In this document: piece by piece, positions 42,394 to 54,969 of the stretch | Position numbering within the stretch: the first letter of the stretch is position 1 | Layout: each line of letters opens with the position of its first letter | DNA from: Malania oleifera | Lineage: Eukaryota; Streptophyta; Magnoliopsida; Santalales; Ximeniaceae | Assembly (NCBI RefSeq): GCF_029873635.1 | Contig: NC_080422.1 | Span: 1,344,001 to 1,408,000 of the forward strand | Length of the DNA stretch: 64,000 nt | Reading direction: 5' to 3' | Notes under the pieces: model-generated | Told to the model about the DNA's origin: nothing | The model's database searches: none | What the model saw: the letters and a program-made list of their open reading frames with translations, nothing else | Translations under genes and position numbers: made by a program

Positions 42394-43982
42394 TGTTGGC
42401 TTTACTGTAATCCCAATAGAGGGTGAATTTGGTATTTTAAAAATTAATCCCCTAGGTTAATCCACTAACAACAGTATTACACAACTTAAGGTCAATCTAG
42501 TGCATGTAAAATAAATCAATATATATATATAGTAGAAATTAAATTGCACAAGTAATTTAACTAAGCATGCATAATAAAACAGTAAAATAGAGACGACACC
42601 AAAAATGTTATCAAGGTTCGGCAAACTGCCTACGTCCCTGCCTTGGCTCACAAGCACAAAGATTACACTATGGGTTCACTTAACGAGTGGAGTGACACCT
42701 AAATACAACCAGGTCAATTAGCAGAGGGCTGACTTCAAACCTTTACAACCAATCCTTCCGGACTGAATTACCGCCCCCTCAAGCCACGCATGGAATATAA
42801 CAGTATATCAATACAAGATGCGTACAAATAAAATGCTTCTCAATCAAGCAGATATGTACCAATAATAATCAGAACACACTAATTATGTAAGAACAATAAG
42901 CTCAATGGTGTATATGTGCAATCAACACTCAGAAAAGTGATAATCTCAAATCAAGCACAAGAGTGTATCTACAAGCAAATATTTGAAACTAAGTAATGAT
43001 AAAATCTCAATCTCAATTTAGAGTTTCAAAGATTCAAGCCAATGAAAATTTAGAATATCTCAAAAATAGTTTTTCTCAATATTAAGCACAAGGAGATATT
43101 CAAATATGATCTTGTAGAAAATAATTTTTGCACACCAAAAAAAATAATGCTTAAGGAATCTTGCAATATCAATGTAAGGACCCCAAAGCCAATGAGTTTT
43201 CCCATGCAAGATTTGTTTATTCAAATCAGTGAGAAAAACTCTAGCCTAACTCTCAAGATAAAAATCAAGCAATACAAACTTTAAATGAGAGTTGTGGGCT
43301 TTTTAGAGTGGAGCACAGACAATTTAACTACTTTTATTAGGCTTAAATAATCAAGGAATGCGGAGTAGAAGAGTATTTGGAAGTTGTATGAACAATATAG
43401 ACTGGGAAAAATTCAAAGAGTTTTTGGCTTAGTCACTTTTGCTAATCAATCCCTAATCCTTACAAATGAAACACTATATATAGACAAGGGACAAAAATTA
43501 GTCGTTGGGGACACGCTGGTAATTTTTAAAAATGTTTTAATTATGTTTAAGAAAGTTAACATTGTTTAACCGTGCTTAATCGAGGTAAAAATAAAAATAA
43601 CCCGAGAGTTTTCGGGTGCCTGATCCACGGTTCGGTCGCCCAAACAAACTCAATGAAAAAAGTAGTTTTTTGAAGTTCGGGTGCCCGAGTCAAGGTTCGG
43701 TTGGCTGAACGAAGGTGATTTCCATTCTGTTCGCGTTTCGGTCACCCAGTCCTAAGTTCGATTTGCCGAACTCATATTTTCGCTTGCCTGAGACCTTTTT
43801 GAACGTATAAGTTCGGGCTGCTGAGTTTGTGGGAAAAGTCAGAGTAGCAATTCGATCGCCCGTGGATGCTAGGTTCATTTAGATTCGGCCGCTCGAAACC
43901 AAGTCAATATTTAGACTGGTCAAATGTTCGGTCACCCGAGGTGTTTTAAACACCAAGGGTTTGGTCGCCAGAAACCTCACAA
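42394..43982 (-). mobile_element. LTR-like repeat with GTTCGG-GCCCGAAC palindromes, 1.6 kb
   Basis: Plus-strand start TGTTGGCTTTACTG after ATTTG (42389-42393). A second ATTTG lies at 43983-43987, suggesting a 5-bp duplication, though the end reads CTCACAA rather than ..CA. It contains GGTTCGGCAAACTGCCTACG (about 42617), a minus-strand TATA box (plus TATATATA at 43475-43482) and, upstream of it in minus sense (43597-43975), at least ten copies of a palindrome-like unit around TTCGGGTGCCCGA. No coding. Architecture is that of a promoter-bearing LTR on the minus strand. The family is unassigned. Confidence 0.5.
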
Positions 43983-43987
43983 ATTTG

Positions 43988-44050
43988 GCCTTTTATGTCC
44001 TATTCACTTCAATTAATTCCCCTTATAATATAAGTGATATTGAGGGCTAT
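43988..44050. other. Junction segment between repeats
   Basis: Short AT-rich stretch separating the repeat above from LTR C. Origin not determined. Confidence 0.3.
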
Positions 44051-45812
44051 TATCACGCCCTGAACCTACGGATGGACCCCAGGTGTGAATTTACTAACCT
44101 AATTTGTCTCTATATCAATTAAAACATACATAATACTACACCGAATGAGGGTCTGATCTCATGGGGTACACGTATACCCTATACACTTTCACATACACAT
44201 CACATACACAGCGGAAATGTTCTTCCTATACATACATCATACCATACCAGAGTCTATACATAACTAGAGTCTACGCTACCAAAATACAATACGTACCTCG
44301 GGTGTCTACAAAACCCATCAATGAAAACTCGGTAACAAAATCCGTACTTACACAAGTACTATACACAGCTAACAGACAACCACGCTCCCGTTACTCTAGG
44401 ACGTTAGTGACGGCTACTCTAAGGACCTGAAAAACATTTGTATAATCAGGGTAAGACACCTCTCAGTAAGGAATAAAATAGGTTATATCAGTGTGTGGCA
44501 TACAAGTGTTATTTCGACATAAAACATAACACAAAATAGTTCTAGTATTTCCACAATCTAGCTCCAATACATACGGTCAGTGTCGTCACACTTTTCGACC
44601 GAAATCGGCCGCATTACACAGAGTACCTAATAACCTGGCATTAGACGAAGCCCCACAGAGATATTGTTGCTAATATGGTGTCCACTCACACCCATCGGTG
44701 ACCAATCAGAACAAACAGGCGATATTTCACACCCTCAAATATAGAGCTGGGCACTCTCACCCATAATATTAGCCGAGACATGGCGTTTGCCCATGGTAAT
44801 TAGTCGTCATGACTGTTTTCACACACTTGAAACATTTTACATACAACAGTTCATTCTACACTTATTTGGTATACAACAAATTGTATCGTTTTCAGTTTGA
44901 GAATACAGTCTAATACAAATATAGGTATGGTCATCTCAAAATCACAGTTTAATACAACATACGATTTTCCAACAGAAATAGAGATGATACCCGAAATCCC
45001 AAATTTTTCCCAAAACAGTAACCTGAAAATCCCGTATTTTCACTTGATAGATTTTCCCAAATAAGTAGTCAAATCATACATATAATCGTAAACTACATGT
45101 TTACCGATTGTGATTTAAAAAATAACTGATATAAACAGAATCCCTTTACCATTCCCCGAATACCAAAACCTGAACTCTATGACTCCAAAATTACGAACCA
45201 AGTTCCCAAAACCTAAACGAGGAAGAACAATACTTCCTTACAATACTATTCTCTGCATATCTATCGAAACAAAAACGAATTTGGAGCCTTACCTCGATTT
45301 TGGGTCAAAACCCAAAAATCCTTGAAACAAAATTTCGATCCACTATAAATGTGGAGATTCTCCTCCTGATCCACGTAGCAACGTTGGATCGTTGATTCCG
45401 ACAACAGACAACTCGAAATCCTACAGAGAGAGAGAGAGAGGGTGTTCAAGTTCTAGAGAGAGAGAGAGAGGGGATTTTGATTTCTTAACTCTTAAGCAAG
45501 TAATTTAGATATTTATAACTTGGTTGACCAGGCTAGACTCGTCGACGAGACGGCATTCTAGTCGATGAGCCGTAAAAGGAAGTTCATCGACGCCAAGCTG
45601 GACTCGTCGATGAGCCTGGGATTTCAGGATTTCCCAAAATCCCTCGGTATCTCCTTATCGATGGGCTACTGAATCTCGTCGCCGAACTGCACAAGAGACT
45701 TCGTCGACGAGAAAAGAAGCCTCGTTGACGAGCCCAGTAGATTTTTACCTTTTTAATTTTCCTTCTCTTTTCTTATTTATTTAATACACCTATCTCAAGT
45801 CGGATTCTTACA
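44051..45812 (-). mobile_element. 3' LTR of element C (family 1)
   Basis: Plus-strand end GGATTCTTACA is followed by ACCTCCCCTCCTTAT, whose minus strand is a polypurine tract (45813-45827). The start is TATCACGCCCTGAACC, a mutated TGTAACGCCC. It contains GTAAGACACCTCTCAGTAAGG (about 44451, the stem-loop in reverse), (GA)n runs at 45424-45470, a minus-strand TATAAATA at 45510-45517 and TCGTCGACGAG-type palindromes (45536-45742). Confidence 0.75.
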
Positions 45813-46453
45813 ACCTCCCCTCCTTATGAAATTTCATCCTCAAAATTTGTAATCTCTCATTTACCAACTCAACAACATACCTAAATGCATACCCGACTCT
45901 AGAAATAGCTGGCGGCCACCCACATAGCAGCCCCGTCCCAAATACATACATACCCTCACTTATGGTAGAGGAATACCATGGTTACATACATACCATCTTG
46001 GAAGCTCACAATATTACAAAATTCTCCTAAAGACTAACCACATGCCATTTCTACTATAACTGATATTACATACATACCCATACCGATCCTGCTACCAAAG
46101 CTACTACTCATAACAACTGTGGATATTTCTGACGTATATCCGTCTCAAATTCCTAAGAAGCTTCCTCAATCGCGTGATTCCACCACAACACTTTCACTAA
46201 CGGTATCTTCTTGGTACGCAACTTTTGAACTTTTTGGTCCAGAATATGATCGGGTATCTTCCCATACGCTAAAGTATCCCCAATATCTAGGGATTCGTAA
46301 CTAATCACATATGACGGCCGACACGTACCTTCTTAACATGGATACGTGGAACACATCATGGGTCCTAGAGAGCGTTGGAGGTAATGTAATCTTGTGGGCT
46401 ATTAAATCCACTCGTTCAAGTGTCTCGAATAACCCAATATACCTCAAGCTCAG
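45813..46453 (-). pseudogene. Element C pol C-terminus, left piece (chromodomain-like end)
   Basis: The minus strand reads FETLERVD...LPPTLSRTHDVFHVSML, then ICYESLDIGDTLAYGKIP and ILDQKVQKLRTKKIPLVKVL. It ends KYPQLL with a stop at 46108-46110. It is equivalent to the tail of element A's pol. It is split from its other half by solo LTR D; KGKLS / LRYIG rejoin exactly across the insertion. Confidence 0.82.
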
Positions 46454-49400
46454 TGTAGTGATCCCAAAAAAATTAAAAAATTAAAATTAAAATTGATTAA
46501 ATTAAATTAAATAATTAACTAAATTGAATACTTAATTAAATAATAATAATCATTAATTAAAATATACAATATAACATATTAATATACGTTAATATAATAA
46601 TATATATATATATAAAGATCCTGAAGCTGGGAAGCTTCAGGATCAACGCAACTACAGAAACAGAGAGGAGGCCCAACCTGCTGCAACTCCATCTTCGTCT
46701 TCATCTCTTTCTTCCTCAATTTCTCGAACGGATTTGCTGTGGATAAGGGAATGGAAGGTGTCGTTGGATTCCTAACTCCGTCACCGACATTTCTAATGGA
46801 GCAGATTTGTCGTGGGAGTGGCGTAGACACCATTCCTGGGGTAAGATAAATTTTCCCTAATGTCTCAATTTCTCTTTAAATCTACTGCTAAATCGACGAT
46901 CGGGCACCACCACGTGGTCCTAGTCACGATTGTTGTCATTTTGAGGTGGGTAAATTTTCAATTGAGATTTTCTAGACCCCACTCCAAAGCGATAATGGGA
47001 TTTGAGAAATTTAGTAAATTGATTATATTTGAGGGTATAACCATTTATTTTGAATTTATGACCCTAGGAAATATTAAAATATTATTTTATTTAGGGTTAA
47101 TGAAACGGAACTAAAATTTTTAATTTCAGGGTTCGTAGGTATTTTTCGGGGTCCCTGTTGGCGTAGTTCGAGAAACTAGGTAAGAGAAAATTATATATTA
47201 AATCAGATTTTATGAAATTAAAGCTAATAATTTACGTTATATTATATGTATGTTTTGGTGTGAATTATTAAAATGCCAACCATGTAAAACTATGATTTCT
47301 GAGTCTAGGACCACTTATTTAGTTATGTATTTGTGGAAATAAATTGAAGAAAATGAAATGAATTTTCTGGATAATTATGTAAAAAAAAAATAGAAATTTT
47401 ATTTTTAGCATATAAATGTTAAAATGGGTTGACTTATTTTATAGGAATATGTATGAATTTTACTGTTAAATTGTGTGGCATGAGATTATGTGCAAATATA
47501 TGTTAAATGCATGAGATGCAGGCTAAGTAAGTAAAGCATTGAGAATAATATATGAAATGGACTACTTGTGTATGTTAAATGTAACCATGTAAACGTAAGA
47601 CAGCTGAAAGACAGCCATGTTGCAGATCTAGCACACTTTTGTGTAGACTAACTAATAACAGCTAAAAAGAGTTGTAGACTAACTGATGATGGCTAAAGAC
47701 CAGCTGTAGTACAAAGGAAATGAAATGAAAATGTTATGCAATGACAATGTGAATGATGTAATGTTGAAGAATTATGTAAAGTGAAATGCAATGCAATGCT
47801 TAAGCTATGAACATGAACATATATGTATGATTGAATAATGATAGAAATGAATAATATATTATAATATTAGAAGTATCTATGTATGTAGAACACGTTACGG
47901 TTAGGCGAGGCAAACTTTTTTCCTGAGGGCTTGTTGTGAAAGGCGAGTGCACAAATAGCTTCAGATGTGGCAATAGCTGCATAATGCACTAGGGCAGAAG
48001 GAACCTACTTGTATGGGCGAGTAGATTTCCCTATCCTTAGGGCCTTTGCTGGTAAGCTATTGTTGAACTGTGTGAGTACGAGATCAATCTAACACTTGAG
48101 GGCTTACTGAGTAAGGTGAGTGTCCTGATATGCTTTAATTGTGACCCTAGGGTTGCCTGAGTATCATAGCAGAGGTGTGCTACTTTTATGGGCGGGTAAT
48201 CACTCCTATCCTTGGGTAATCTCGTGGGTTAAATGTAACGCCCCGAACCCTTAAACCTGGGTTCAGCGCGTTATACCTAATAAAATCCTGATAATCCATA
48301 TATCATAATATACGTAGCGGAAAACATAAACATAATATCCATATAACATAATACCAGGGTTTACTAATTCTAACTATAATACATAATAAATCATCCATCA
48401 CCTACATTCCCATATATACACATATCTCCCAAAAATATTCAGTATTTTCACAATCCATCATTTCTTAACAGACTTAAAACGTAAAGACATAAAACATAAA
48501 ATATAAATTTTATACATCCCAAATTAACATAGAAATATACCATTTTCTTTTTCTATTGCCCAATAATGCTATAAAACCTTGAGCCCTCAAAGCTCGATCT
48601 TGAAGAAATCCTGAAAAAAGATACATTTATATTCGGGTGAGACACATCTCAATAAGGGAAGAAACCATATATTAAACACAGCGTGTGGCTAACATGAGGT
48701 ATATAACAACATAATATTTAACATTTAAAAATCGTTAACACAATTTTTGAAACCATTCTCTGATCCTAATTAAACACATGCAAAAGATTTAACCCACGAG
48801 ATTACCCAATGATAGGGGTGATACCCTCCCATACAAGTAGCACCCCTCTGCTATGATATTTAGGTAACCCTAAGGTCACTAATAAAGCATATTAGGGCAC
48901 TCACCTTACTCAGTAAGACCTCAAGTGTAGTGACCTCAAATTTCTTAATAAGAAATATAACGTAATAAATGGAAAAATCAACTCGAAACCCATGAGTAGT
49001 GGGGACACCTGTCAATCACAGCGAAAACCTAAGCAGCAGTAAAATAAAATCTCAATCATTCAACCATGAAACATAATACCAGAGTTATTTACATTCCCAA
49101 AATACTGTATTTATTTATAATTTTTCAAAAAAAGTCAAAATAACACTAGGATCGTACAACAAAAATCTCCTGATCCTAGTTCAATGCTTACCCTTCTAGT
49201 AGGGAAGCTAAACCCACTTAATGGCGGCCCTGACCCGCCGGTCCCTCTTGGTTTCCTGAAAATCATTTAATATTCGGGGGTGAGACACTTCTCAGTAATG
49301 AAAAATAAACTAAATACAGTTGTGTGACAACATGAATATTTAAGACACTTATACGTATACAGTACATTTCATAACACCATAAACATTCATCATATCATAT

Positions 49401-49803
49401 TGGATAATCATATAATTTCATACTTGTTAATAAATCATAACATACATAAAACATCTGTTATAACTATAATACTGAAAATATACCCAGGATGAATAGTTAG
49501 CTAGTGTCATGTATTACCCCTCATGACGGGTTGTGCAACCCGAAGGCGGGACCCGACAATGGCTGGCCGACCACTACCGAGTCAAATCTGTCTATAAGTA
49601 CAATGAGCCCACCACACCATGGTTTGGACTGCCAGGTGGACGTCCACACTCTACTGAAAGCCACATCGACTATCCATCTCCCACCCCCTTGTGGGGTGGT
49701 TAGCACTAATCTGATCTATAAGCTATGGTATCAAGCCCCTGAACTGAACTAAACGAACATCCTAGTTGTGATAACATATAGTACATGATCATACATAACA
49801 TCA

Positions 49804-49965
49804 TTACGGCCTCGTGCCGAATATATCGTAATTACGGCCTCGTGCCGAACATATCATAATTACGGCCTCGTGCCGAATACATCATAATTACGGCCTAGTG
49901 CCGAATATATCATAAATACGGCCTCGTGCCGAATATATTGTAAATACGGCCTCGTGCCGAATCAT
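49804..49965. repeat. 29-bp hairpin minisatellite, six units
   Basis: The unit is ACGGCCTCGTGCCGAATATA plus TCATAATT. Each unit contains CGGC-N5-GCCG, so each could fold into a small hairpin. The units differ by one to three bases. Confidence 0.88.
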
Positions 49966-50614
49966 CTCAGGTATATACATTCTGAAAATAAATCGATTAT
50001 CATACATTCGTTAAAATCATCCTAACATAACATATCTTTTCATAATACCTGATAACATACTTTGCTCATAAAATCTTTCATATCATAATACGTTCACATA
50101 AAATAATATTCATGCCACATATGTGCTGTATAAAATCATACTTCTTATTCTTAAATCGTAATTCTATGGCATCTCATATATACGTATACATTTCAACATA
50201 ATAGCAGTATTTCCCAAACGTACATTTCATCCATAATATACAATTATAACATATGCTTTTCTGAAAATAAATTTACTCATAATTAATTATAATTTGTATG
50301 GAAAGTAACTGTTTTAGTTTATTCCCTTACCTGACTACTGAGAAAGCCCCTAATATATTCTAGCCTGACCCCCCCTAGGATTTCCTTATCAATACCCTGA
50401 AACTCAACTCAAGGATGATTTCCAACTTCGTTTCCCAAACGATCCGCTCCGGCAAACTCGTAGAGAACTTCGTCAGGAGCGTCGTGGTAGCCTCAAATCT
50501 TCGATCTGGCGACTGGCGGGGCCAAAATCAAAGAGAGAAGTGAGAGAGAGACGTAGAAGAGAGAGAGGAGATAGAGAGAGGAGCGTTAAAAGTGAATAAA
50601 AATAAGATTTTTAG

Positions 50615-50880
50615 CTATTTATAGGGCCAAATTCATTGATGAGACACGTCACCTCGTCAACGAATCCTTCATTAAAATTCGTTGACGAGACCCTATATTC
50701 GTCGACGAAATTCAGAGCAGCCAAAAACCTCGCTCGGTATTTTCTCGTCGACGAATCCCTATATTCGTCGACAAATTTTCTTCTACACTCATTGACGAAC
50801 CCCTGTATTTGTCGACGAATCCAGGCAATCTCTTAAAATTATTTTTATCCCCCAAATGCAATGTCGTCGACAAACACGTA
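50615..50880 (-). promoter_or_regulatory. U3 promoter block of LTR E: TATA box plus palindrome cluster
   Basis: TATAAATAG on the minus strand at 50615-50623, preceded in minus sense (50632-50880) by about nine TCGTCGACGA-related palindromes at 20-35-bp spacing. Most deviations from the full palindrome are C-to-T or G-to-A at CpG. Confidence 0.7.
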
Positions 50881-52632
50881 GCTCCTTTTGTTTCTGTTTC
50901 TATTTCTCTCCCTCTTAATTATTCAAATTCCATTTTTATTTGGGTTGTCACATCAAGTGTTAAATTGATCTTGCACTCACACTATTCAACAATAGCTTAC
51001 TGGCAAAGGCCCTAAGGATAGGGAAATCTATCCGCCCATACAAGTAGGTTCCCTCTGTCCTAGTACGTTATGCAACTACTACCACTTCTGAAGCTACTAG
51101 TGCACTCACCTTACTCAGCAAGCCCTCAGGCAAAGAGTGCACCCCGCCCAAACGTAACATGTTCTATATACATAAATACTTCTAATATCATAATACATTA
51201 TTTTTTCATGTCATTATTCAATCATACACATTCGTTTATATTCATAGCTTAAACATTGCATTTCATTTCACTTTAAGTGACTCTTTCCCATTTTACATTG
51301 TTCACATTTCACATTTCATTTTCATTCCATTCATTTCCCTTTTCATTTCATTACATTTCATACCCAGCATCTTTCAGCTATTTTACTCAGCATCTTTCAG
51401 CTGTTTTACCCAACATTTTTCAGTTGTCATACATTTACCCAACATCTTTCAGCTGTTTTATCCAGCATTTTTTAGCTGTTTCATATTTACCCAACATCTT
51501 TTAGCTGTTTTACCCAACATTTTTCAGCTGTTTACCCAACATTTTTCGGTTGTTTACATGGTTGCATTAACACATACAAGCAGTATAGTCCATATCATGT
51601 TTTATTCACAATGCATTACTTACTTAACCTGTATCTCATACATTTAACATATATATGCACAAAATCTCTTACCACACAGTTTAGCAATAAAATTCATACA
51701 TTGCTTGTAAAATAAGTCAACCAACATTTAATGTTTATGTACTGAAAATACCTTTCATTTCTTACATAATTATCTTGAAAATATTTCCTACTTTTATCAG
51801 TTCATTTTCGCATATACATATCTAATAAACAATCCTGAAACTCGAAAAAAATATAATTTAAATAGTTGTCATTTTACCCATATCGAAACATACACATGTA
51901 TATATAACACAATTTATTTTTTCATTAAATTCATAAAAATTCTGGTTTAATATATATTTTTCCCATAACCTAGTTTCTTGAACTACACCAATAGGGACCC
52001 CAAAAAATACCTGCAGCACTCACCCGGACCCTGAATAAAAAATCATAATTTTATTAAATTAATCCTAAGTAAAATATTATTTTAGTATTTTATAGGCCCT
52101 TAAATACTCAATAAATAATTATACCCTTAAATATAGCCAAATTACCAAATTTCCCAAATCTCACTCTCGCTTTGGAGTAGGACCTAAAAAATCTCAATTG
52201 AAAAATTACCTACGCCAAAATGACGACGACGACGACTAGGACCCCGTGGTGGTGTCTAATCATCGATTTAATAACAGATTTAACAAGAAATTGAGAAATT
52301 AAGGAAAATATACCTTTCCCCAGGAGTGATACCTACGCCGCTCCCACAACAAATCCACTCAAGTAGAAATGTCTGTGGCGGAGTTAGGAATCCAACGGCA
52401 CCTTCCGTTTTTCGATTGGTCAAATATCCGCAAAAAAATTGAAAAGAGAGGGAGAGACGGAGACGAGGAGTGGAGAGGTGAGAGAGAAGGAAGAAGGCCG
52501 GCGCGGGAAGCTCCTGCAATTCGCAGGAAGCCTTTGGGCCTTTACTTCCTTTTTTTTTTTTTTTAATTTTACTTACTTTATAATATAAATTATAACAATA
52601 TCACATTATATTATATATACTTATATATATAT

Positions 52633-54969
52633 TGTAATAACCCAAGAAAAAAAAAAATGAATAATAATAATAATAGTTAGTATTAAAAAAAAAAAAAAGA
52701 AAGAAAGTGTTTCTCTGTTAGGATCCTTGATTCCATGTTTGATGCCTAAGAAAGACCTTGTCTAAGCGAGTGCTCAGAGACCATTGCGGCTCAGTCGCTC
52801 CCTGGAGGTCGGCCTGGTCAAAATGGAATTTCATAGGATAAACAGGGTAGACACTGTTTATATACGTAAATATGTACATAAAATAATGTTTTGACTGACA
52901 TAATTTGTAGAAATATATGATAAAATAATAATAATGTAAGTATCATATGCAGGGCCCACAAGACTGTGTGGGGCCCACATGAGTCCCGAAGCCGTATGGA
53001 GGTTTACACGAGTCTCGAAGCTATTTAGGATGCATAAAAATCGTATAAGAATTATTCGAGTTACGTAGGATCCATTCGGGTCTCGAAGTTGTGTGGGGCC
53101 CACAAGACCGTGTGGGGCCCACATGAGTTTTCAAAATTCAAATTAAATTCTTGTTCAAAAATAAATAATAAAATAAATAAATACTAAAAATAGTTTAAAA
53201 TTAATAACAATTATAATAATAATGATAATAATGATTAAGAAAAATAATAAAATAATAAAATAATTAGTTAGGTAATGGATTAATTAATTAGGTAAGTAAT
53301 TAATTAAAAATTTATTTAGTGGGAATGGTGGCAAGCACTCCCAAATAGCCTCCACTTAACCCAGACCTTGCCCATCCCTTGCCCATTCTTTAATTTTTAA
53401 AAATTTTAATTTCACCCATCTCCCCACACTTTTATAAATTCTATTTCTTCCCCAAAATTTTCCTATAAATAGGGAGCTCTCAACCTTGATTTTTCACAAC
53501 AATTTTCCAAGGAAGAGAAGGATTAGTGAGTGAAAGAATTTGTGGTGGAGAGAGAATTTTTGAATAAATTCTTAATCACCCACTTTTTCCGATCTCATTT
53601 CTTAAAGATAATTATTGTGTTCGTAGCACACAGTAAAAGAAGAAGGTAAGTAAATTTTGATTATGTTAGTTTCTTTTTATTTTAAATTCATACCCGAGTT
53701 TATTATGTACGTAAAATTTTAATTATGTTACTTAGTTCCACAAAATTTCTATGAGTTTATTTTTACGCATATTTAATTATACCAGTTCTATCTTTAATAT
53801 ACTTGCATCTATATTTGGGTTAAGAAATGTTCTAATCCCCTTGGATAAATTTTCAGCATTTATTTCTATTCAAAAATAAAATTATATATATTTTTAACAC
53901 AAAAATTGTGTGGCATGAGTTTATTTTTACGTTACATTTTTATGAAAATATGAGTAAAGATGAGATTTTCACGATATTATTTTTAAATTTGCATAAATTA
54001 TAATAAGATGATTTTAAAACCCCTTATGGCAACGGAAGTTCAAAGTTATAGATGCTCGGTACCGCAGCTTAAAGTTTATACGGATCAGAGTGCACCCACA
54101 CTGTTTACAGAGTGGTTATTTATGTTAGTGGATTTCTCCTGAGTGCACACCTGGTTTAAGTCCAGGACTTAATAAGGAAAATCTCACTTAAAGTTTACGT
54201 ACGTTGATTTAGTTTGGTCGGCCAGCCAGCTAAGTCCAGTCTTCGGACCGCACAACCCAGTCATGGGGGTAAACATGACTTACGGCAAACAGGCCTAAGG
54301 GTGGTTTTTACGATATATGTTTATACATATTTAATTACGTGTACAAAGTTACTGATAATTTGAAGGAAAAGTGTAAGTTTACGTGAAAAGGATCATTTTG
54401 GTGCTTATATGACGATCTAAGGAAAACGTATAAGGAAAAGTATATGTATGTTTATCATTAAATATTTTTACAGTTTTAAAGTTAAAAGTTTAATTTAGCA
54501 GTTATAGTATATGATTTAAAAATTTACTGTTGAAATTGATGACAAAAGTTTTATGCAGAAATTGTTAAATTTATGTTTATTCTAAAAGAAATCTTGAAGT
54601 TATAGTATTCATTATTGTTTTACGAAATTCTTTAAAAACTCATTTTGGCCACACACTAATAATAATCTTATTTACTTACTGAGCGTCGTCTCATCCCAAT
54701 CATATTTTATTTCAGATAACTCTGAAGGACATGTCGGGAATCAGGCTTAGCAAGCATGCGGGTGGGGATTAGAAAAATAAAGATTGATTAAAAATATTAG
54801 TATGGTTTCAGATATTTATGTTTGTGTAATTTTCCTTCTTTTGAAATAAATGATTGTAATATGGAATATTAGTGCTCTGGTTTAATAAAAATTTGAGTTT
54901 ATTTTGCTTCCGCTGTAAATCAGTAGTAAAAAGTTAATATCCCAGGCCCCTCGGGGTCGGGGTGTTACA
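52633..54969 (+). mobile_element. Solo LTR G, 2337 bp
   Basis: TGTAATAACCCAAGAAAA to GGGTCGGGGTGTTACA, flanked by TATAT (52628-52632, 54970-54974), though the site is (TA)n so the duplication is less certain. Plus orientation. It carries a GTGTGGGGCCCACA palindrome cluster (52949-53130), TATAAATAG (53464-53472), AAATTGTGTGGCATGAG (about 53903), CCGCACAACCCAGTCATGGG (about 54250) and TGAG-N6-CTCA (54680-54693). No coding. Related to family 1 by its conserved boxes but with a different U3. Confidence 0.85.

Larger units (their letters stand above)
48926..50952 (-). mobile_element. Solo LTR E (family 1), 2027 bp
   Basis: Plus-strand TGTAGTGACCTCAAAT to GGGTTGTCACA. Perfect duplication TCAAG (48921-48925, 50953-50957). 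It carries a six-unit hairpin array (49804-49965), a CGGGACCCGACAATGGCTGG block shared with the right LTR of A, a minus-strand TATA box (50615-50623) and a TCGTCGACGA cluster (50632-50880). It is closely similar to solo LTR H in reverse complement across the palindrome region. Confidence 0.92.

Noticed and set aside
49804-49965. CRISPR-like regular repeat
   Set aside because: Units are adjacent with no unique spacers and lie within a plant LTR. It is a minisatellite.
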